From: Carettochelys insculpta
Taxonomy: Eukaryota > Chordata > Testudines > Carettochelyidae
Assembly (NCBI RefSeq): GCF_033958435.1
Contig: NC_134146.1
Coordinates: 26,434,501-26,498,500 of the forward strand
Length of the DNA stretch: 64,000 nucleotides
Direction of reading: 5' to 3'
The position numbers were made by a program, and so were the translations under genes. Below the pieces are notes generated by a model. The model did no database searches and was not told where the DNA came from. It was given only the letters and a program-made list of their open reading frames with translations. Positions 58,801 through 64,000 of the stretch are shown one piece after another (the stretch's first letter is position 1; every line of letters begins with the position of its first letter).

Positions 58801-59420
58801 CTGTTAAAGGCAAATGTATGCAGACTAGTTGGACTACAAGATATGCATCCAAATATGCACACAAAACCCGCAGAATGTGGGCTGGACTAGAGAAGATGTA
58901 AAGAATTTTAAGGAAGACATAAAGGGTATACATACAGTGTCTCCCATTCTTTTTAGTGATCCTCACAGCCATAAATGGAAAGCATACATCTCATAAAGGA
59001 CTCAGAGGGATGTTTTGCCAACAGATCAGGTTCTTATAAATCTTTGGCTTCAGCTATCAACAGAGTGGACCCAACATTGGCTTTCTCCCAATTCACTCTC
59101 TAGGCACGCACCATTTACTTTACTCTGGAGCTACTCAGAACATTTCAACGTAAGTGAAATTTCCAACCAGCTCCCTCTTTAGATGTTGTTGTAACTAAGT
59201 GATAGAACAAACAAGGAGATGGCAAGACCACCAGAGGCAGAAATTTTTGTTTCAAGTCTGAATAAAAATTATTTTGACATAGTCTGCCATTGCTCTGGGG
59301 AAAATTTTTTTTTCTTCACTCCAGCATCAACAGTGTCACACAGCGGGGCTAATCAGGATACATGATAGTTTTGTTAATCTCAGCTGCTATCCCTCAGCTG
59401 CAGAGTTATGGTTTTCTTCG

Positions 59421-59640
59421 CTATGAAGGGAACAGCTTGGATTTGGCCTCAGATGTCAGCCTTGAGGGGACAGAGTGAAGAGACAAACACTGAATGCTCT
59501 CTACTTGAGTTTCAGATGATATAGATATGTTTTGGATCACAACCTGTACATGTTCTTCTTGGGCAGAGAAGGCCTGTGGGAAGTACTGTGCTTGTTGGGT
59601 GAGACTGCCACTATCATTTTCCAACAGAGGAGTAAAAAGT
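59421..59640 (-). other. Open, Gln/Ser/Glu-rich segment upstream of exon B1
   Basis: The minus strand is open from about 59640 to a TAG at 59421: LENDSGSLTQQAQYFPQAFS, AQEEHVQVVIQNISISSETQ, then VESIQCLSLHS. It may be another ERICH6 N-terminal exon (possible donor TCAA|GTAGAG), or chance. No phase link was found. Confidence 0.25.
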
Positions 59641-60650
59641 GCCAGGAGTCCTTATAGAAGCTATTGTGTGAGCACTGCTTAAGAAATCTAAACCTTGCTA
59701 ACCATTGACCTATATCTCCTAATTCTGTTTGGGACAGATCATTGAAAAGGAGGTGGCAGCGCAGCTCTGGTATTTTCTGCAAGTCTCATCTCTTTCTCAT
59801 AGTCTGTTGCACTTTAGACCCTATCACAGACTGTAGGAGCCATTTAAGAGGGAACTTCTGCAGCCCACCTATGTCTCATTAACTCTCTTGATGGTGTGTG
59901 ACAGAGGGGAACTAGTCTCTATAAAAATGAGGCATGAGAAACCTGTGATAGAGGCTGTAAGGAGTTGGAGGCTTCACAGGATACAGCTACAGCAAGTCTA
60001 CAGGAATTGGCCTACTAAGTCAGGGAAGATGTGAAACACCAGGTAAAAAGAGCAGGAAGGCTTGGCTCCTGAAAAACAATGGGAGATTTGAGACAGTACT
60101 ATACTCCAAGGGACTGTGTCCAGCATAAGATTATTTTGTTATTTTTATGTCAATAAAAGTGGTCTCTCAGTTACTGAACAGAAACAAGTCTTTCTGTAAG
60201 TTACAAATATATGCAAACAGGGAAGCTGGGCCCAGATGTGACAGTCATTTGACCACAAGGGGGTGCTCAGAAAGTTGCTGATGCTGTAACAGGCCCCAAA
60301 CATGTGACTAGCTGCACTTACTTCTGTGGTTGTCCTAGCAATGAATAAAGACTGAAGAGCCCCCCTGCACACTCTTCAAATCACAGCTTGGTGCTTCTGA
60401 CCATGAGGTTTTGCTGGCACAGCTGCAGTTACTAATAGGAATGGCTGGAGTTGTGCCCCTCTTCTCTCAGCAAGGCAAGTCCTCAGGGGGAGTTTTAGAA
60501 AACTGCTTTTCCAGCCAAAAAACCTCTCTGTGGACCAGGCTAATTAGAAATGCTGACGTTTACAAGGGAAACTCAATGGCTACTGGAAGAGTTAAGGAGG
60601 AGATATGGCAGTTAGAGCTCCCTCAAAACCTGCCTGCTCCAGATAATGGA

Positions 60651-60752
60651 GTCAGGGAGATAACTCATTGGTTTGAGCATCGCCTTGGTAAACTCAGGGT
60701 TGTGAGCTCCCCCCCTGCCTTGAACGGGCCACTTAAGGATCTGGGGCAAATA

Positions 60753-60786
<34 letters not shown>

Positions 60787-60862
60787 AGGTCCTGCTGTGA
60801 GGGCAGGGGACTGGAATGGATGAGCTCTGAAGGCCCCTTCCAGTTCTATGAGAAGTATAGCT
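60651..60862 (+). mobile_element. tRNA-derived turtle SINE with 26-T tract
   Basis: GATAACTCATTGGTTTGAGC head, AACTCAGGGTTGTGAGCTCC, ACTTAAGGATCTGGGGCAAA, T run at 60754-60779, then GTCCTGCTGTGAGGGCAGGG and the tail CCCCTTCCAGTTCTATGAG. The T tract inside the body is unusual; the same place in the 50775 copy is A-rich. Confidence 0.85.
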
Positions 60863-60959
60863 CCCTGTAGTTAGTGTATTTAAGAATGAGCCAGGCAGTG
60901 GAGACCAGGGTGCAAACCCAGGGAGGCTAGCTGGGGTTCAACCCTACAAGTACAAGGAT

Positions 60960-61790
60960 GGTGGCGAAAGGGGGAGACGCGGCTAGAAAGTGGGAAAAGC
61001 AATTCCCCCCGCCCCGGAGCCAGACAAGCGCAGGCTGTCAGGCCTAGCGGTTACTCAATCCGGAGCAGCTGCGGGCAAATGCCTTTAAGAAAACCCGGGA
61101 AGGCCCTACGGGCTTGTGCGCCGAGTCCAGCGCCCTAACTCCGCTTCGCGCCCGGCCGGACACAGCCCGCCACCTGTCCCGTGTCACGCGAGTGGCTGAT
61201 CGCCACCCACTGCCCGGCACCGCTACGGTAAGACCAGTCCCGCGCTGCAGGTCTCCGGGGAGCTGCAGGCACCGTGATGCTATTGCTCCGGGGGCGGGGA
61301 TGGGCGCATCTCTACGGCTGCTCAGAGTCCCGGCTCAGCGGACCCACCACTCTGCAGCCCTGTGCTGCCGGCTCCTTCCATGGCGCGCCGCTGCCCAGAG
61401 GCTGCGGCCCCTTTAACACCTAGCGCGCCCTCTTTCCGGTATCCTTGTGACGCCACTTGTGCGCTCTAATCTCCAGAGAGACGGGAGGGGGCGCGGCGCT
61501 CAGAACCCGACCCTTCCTCCGCGCAGATTTAAAGGGACTGGACCGTCCCTGAGCCCTGGGTGCAAGAATGCCCCACCGGCGCGCCGGCTGCACCCGCACG
61601 GGTCTGGCTAATGGCGAAGCGGGGGAGCGGGCCGCCTCTCCTCCTTCTCTCTCCCAGCTGATCACCCAAGTGTGAAACGAGGGTCGTTCTAGGTCCCCCG
61701 CTCCTAAGCCACAGTCTGAAGCGGTAACGAGCAGCCCCGCTGCACCCTCCTCGCCTCCCAAGGAACTAATACTCAGTACCCCAGGGCCCT
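60960..61790. promoter_or_regulatory. CpG-rich promoter region, probably ERICH6
   Basis: CG dinucleotides are many here (CCGCTTCGCGCCCGGCCGGA, GGCGCGCCGGCTGCACCCGC), against near absence elsewhere in the window. It lies at the 5' end of the minus-strand gene. On the plus strand CGCTACG|GTAAGA (donor at 61229) could be the end of a first exon of a divergent transcript; human has ERICH6-AS1 in a comparable place. Confidence 0.6.
61348..61381 (-). CDS. ERICH6: ERICH6 first coding exon, candidate
   Basis: ATG in a strong context (GCGCGCCATGG) at 61381-61379 opens MEGAGSTGLQS plus one base before AGTG|GTGGGT. The leftover G joins GT of the 58746 exon to make Gly, and the frame then stays open through the exons at 58746 and 57068. 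Supporting facts are only the CpG island, the start context and phase. Confidence 0.32.
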
Positions 61791-61799
61791 TTGCATTTG

Positions 61800-62436
61800 G
61801 TTCATTTGTCGCCTGATTAGCTTCCTAGGGAGGCTGTGCACGTGGAGGAGTGTTTGGGCGTGTCCCCCAGAGCCCAGATTTGCGACACGTGTGGGGCTTT
61901 GCAGCTGGCCCAGTGGTGAGGGTGTGGTGAGCTGGATTTCCGGAGGGGAGTGTTGAAAGGCTAATTGAGGGGTTTCTGTAGCACCACAGAGGTCCAATAC
62001 GGATTTTTACGTTTTGAGAAGCTCCAAAGGTATGAGAAATCTAACCTGTAACTAGTCAAGCCTCAGAAGATGCAGGTGGTAGTTTGTTTGAAGAGAGTCA
62101 GGTTTAAAAACTGTTCACGTCAATACGTCAATACTGTTCACGTCAAAAGCTGTTGTAATCTGTACTCATCCTAACAGAAAAGGTAACCCTGAGCAGGTAA
62201 ACAAGTGAAATTCTGATTCAGATCCTTAAAATAGCTTTGCTTTGTCTCGTTTGAAAATAATAGCGGTAATGAAAGCTGTGGGAATGTTAGTTTGCCACAG
62301 GGTGACTATACTATAGGTGGTGACTAGAGGGAGACATGGAAACAATCTTTTGTCAGTATTCTTAAACTAAAATGACTCTTGTTTAAACATTTGTGTATAA
62401 ATTCAGCCTTGATGTAACTCTATAGGACTCAGGGAA
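61800..62436. other. Upstream of the CpG region; nothing recognised
   Basis: No exon or transposon identified. A short direct repeat, TGTTCACGTCAATAC, occurs at about 62114-62145. Confidence 0.5.
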
Positions 62437-63325
62437 AAAAGCAGCCCAGTAGCCCGTTAAAAACTAACAAAATAATTTATTAGGAGATGTGCTTTTGCAA
62501 GACATACCCACTTCTTCCAATCTGGAAAATTCTGATAAATTCCCTTTGTCTGTTTTTATTTAACAGAAAGATTAAAAAATGAAATTGACTATATGCCACC
62601 CCACAGAAATACTAATCCTGGAACTTTTCTTTGCAAAAATCCCCTTGCCAACTCTGTCCACATTATTTATGCTAGAGACATCATCACTGGACCCAACCAC
62701 ATCAGTCACATGATCACAGGCTTATATTTCTGCACTTCCACAAATGTGATATATGCCATTGTGTGCCGCTCTGCTACGTGTGTTGGACACTGCTAAAGAA
62801 AGAATCAAACATTAGGAATCTGAATACATACAAACCTGTCCCTGAGCATTTCAGTCTTGCAAGTCACAGCATTCAAAACTTAAAGCCTGCATTCTAAAAC
62901 AAAGAGACTTTAACACCAGATTACAAAGGGAGACATCTGAATTGGAATTAATTATCAAGTTTAACACTTGGACTTAACAAAGCTATCAATTATGTTACTC
63001 ATTACAAAAATAGTTTCCCCATCTTTGACATTGGTAGTGATCTCAGGCAGCCCACTGAAATTAATAGACACTTGCAGTATTTTTCTCCCCCCTCCCTTCT
63101 GTCCTATCTAGATGATTTGTCAGTTTTTATTTCATTTTTTTCACCTTCTGTTTAATGAAAACTGAGATGTAGGAAATTCATCAGAATTTTCCATATCTGA
63201 AGAAGTGGGTCTGTCTCATGAAAGGTCATCACCTAATAAATTATTTTGTTAGTCTTTAAAGTGCTACACGACTACTTTTTTTTGTTTTTGTGAAGATGTA
63301 GGCTAACACGGCTGCACTCTGTGAG
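62437..63325 (+). mobile_element. Penelope-like retroelement, 5' truncated
   Basis: A decayed ORF runs from 62575: HIIYARDIITGPNHISHMI, NVIYAIVCRSAT and CVGHC, where family members have the GIY-YIG endonuclease region (VIY-x-I-x-C..C..YIGQT), continued by fragments to 63060 (TLGLTKLSIML-like). The terminal repeat follows at 63190-63325 (TCTGAAGAAGTGGGTCTGTC). A reversed terminal repeat precedes it (62437-62535). The broken GIY-YIG motif shows it cannot act. Confidence 0.72.
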
Positions 63326-63767
63326 AACTCGGTGGAGTTATGCATCAAGGTGTGAGCTTAGTCATTAGTTCTTTTGCAAGATTGTGTGAGTGTGTGGGCG
63401 CATGTGTAAAATGTTGCTCTTTAGATCTTTGCTTAGGTTGGTATTGTTGGGTAATGCTGTAAGCTTCCTGGGGTGTGGACAACTGTGTAGTTTGCACTGC
63501 TCGTTTGCACTTGCTTGCAGTCTCTGGGAAGGATGCCTAATTGTTAGTCTTGGAGTAAATTTTAGTTGGCAGATTCTGAAGGAGAGAGAGATGCCTGAGT
63601 GATTGAGTGGACCAAGTAAACAGCCTCAGAGGGAGTGCATTACAGTATTGCCACTGGAGCTGGTTGAAAAATTAAGCTTGTCTCAAATGTTCTTGCGAAA
63701 AATTTGCCTCCTTTTTCCCTAATCCAAAAATTTAAAGTTTTCAACTGTCTATAGTTACAGCTCTTAG

Positions 63768-63885
63768 AGGCAGAATGGTCCAATGATTAACACGCGAGCC
63801 AGGTTAAAGGGCGATCCCAGTTCAGTTCCCTGCTCGGCCACGTGCTTTGTTTGACCCAGGAAAAATCACTAATTTTTTAAAGGTA
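63768..63885 (+). mobile_element. MIR-type SINE with tRNA-like head
   Basis: AGAATGGTCCAATGATTAAC shows an A-box-like stretch; CCCAGTTCAGTTCCCTGCTC is B-box-like; TTTGTTTGACCCAGGAAAAA TCACTAA is the MIR core. Not a functional tRNA, as the stems do not close. Confidence 0.7.
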
Positions 63886-64000
63886 TCTAAGGGTTTATCT
63901 CCCCAGCACACGGCAGCGAGTTGGAGTGTGGGTTGACAACCTCAGTCTTGCAGTATGTGACTAAAAATTGCTGTGTGGATGGTGTGAGTGGGGCTGGACC

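Noticed and set aside
61114..61416. 100-codon plus-strand frame in the CpG island
   Set aside because: Same reason; it also runs across a good splice donor at 61229.
61420..61761. 113-codon minus-strand frame in the CpG island
   Set aside because: Arg/Ala/Pro/Gly-rich product of GC-rich DNA; no link to downstream ERICH6 exons.
63770..63845. tRNA gene
   Set aside because: Followed by MIR core sequence; B-box degenerate; no cloverleaf.

Overview
This is vertebrate nuclear DNA, most likely from a turtle. The coding parts are short exons split by GT-AG introns. The rest is dense in repeat types typical of turtle genomes: CR1 LINE pieces, tRNA-derived SINEs with the tail reading 'GACTnGATGACCTC..GGTCCCTTCC', Harbinger elements and their foldback MITEs (TIR GGGCTTGTCTACACTAGC, often rich in TTCGAA), hAT debris, Penelope-like ends and old MIR copies. 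Species-level placement is not possible by eye; a trionychid- or chelydroid-type turtle is my guess.

Layout. (1) 1-9.4 kb, plus strand: the 3' end of the selenoprotein gene SELENOT, with two coding exons (837-924, 3458-3582), a 5-kb intron inside the 3' UTR, and a last non-coding exon that carries a clear SECIS element (8725-8770). (2) 9.4-24.6 kb: intergenic, with a decayed two-gene Harbinger transposon (10.7-13.4 kb), a CR1 fragment, a GC-rich tandem block and a nested pair of foldback MITEs. (3) 24,646-25,686, plus strand: an intact uninterrupted class A GPCR of 346 residues that looks like GPR119. (4) 28.4-61.4 kb, minus strand: a many-exon gene that I read as ERICH6 (FAM194A), the neighbour of SELENOT in human. 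I could place 18 exons by splice sites, phase and family motifs; at least two are missing from the model and one junction does not keep frame. Its introns hold hAT, Harbinger, CR1, SINE and Penelope copies, including a GC-rich Harbinger relic with its two genes facing each other (47.56-50.12 kb). (5) 60.96-61.8 kb: a CpG-rich stretch that probably is the ERICH6 promoter. (6) 61.8-64 kb: intergenic, with a Penelope-like copy and a MIR.

The order SELENOT(+) / ERICH6(-) matches human chromosome 3q25. The GPR119-like gene between them has no counterpart that I know of at this place in mammals and is the most interesting gene here. Nothing suggests a bacterial-style operon, CRISPR array or other unknown multi-gene system. 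The main novelties are the extra receptor, the duplicated exon pair and possible frame break in ERICH6, and a hammerhead-like core in a Penelope terminal repeat.
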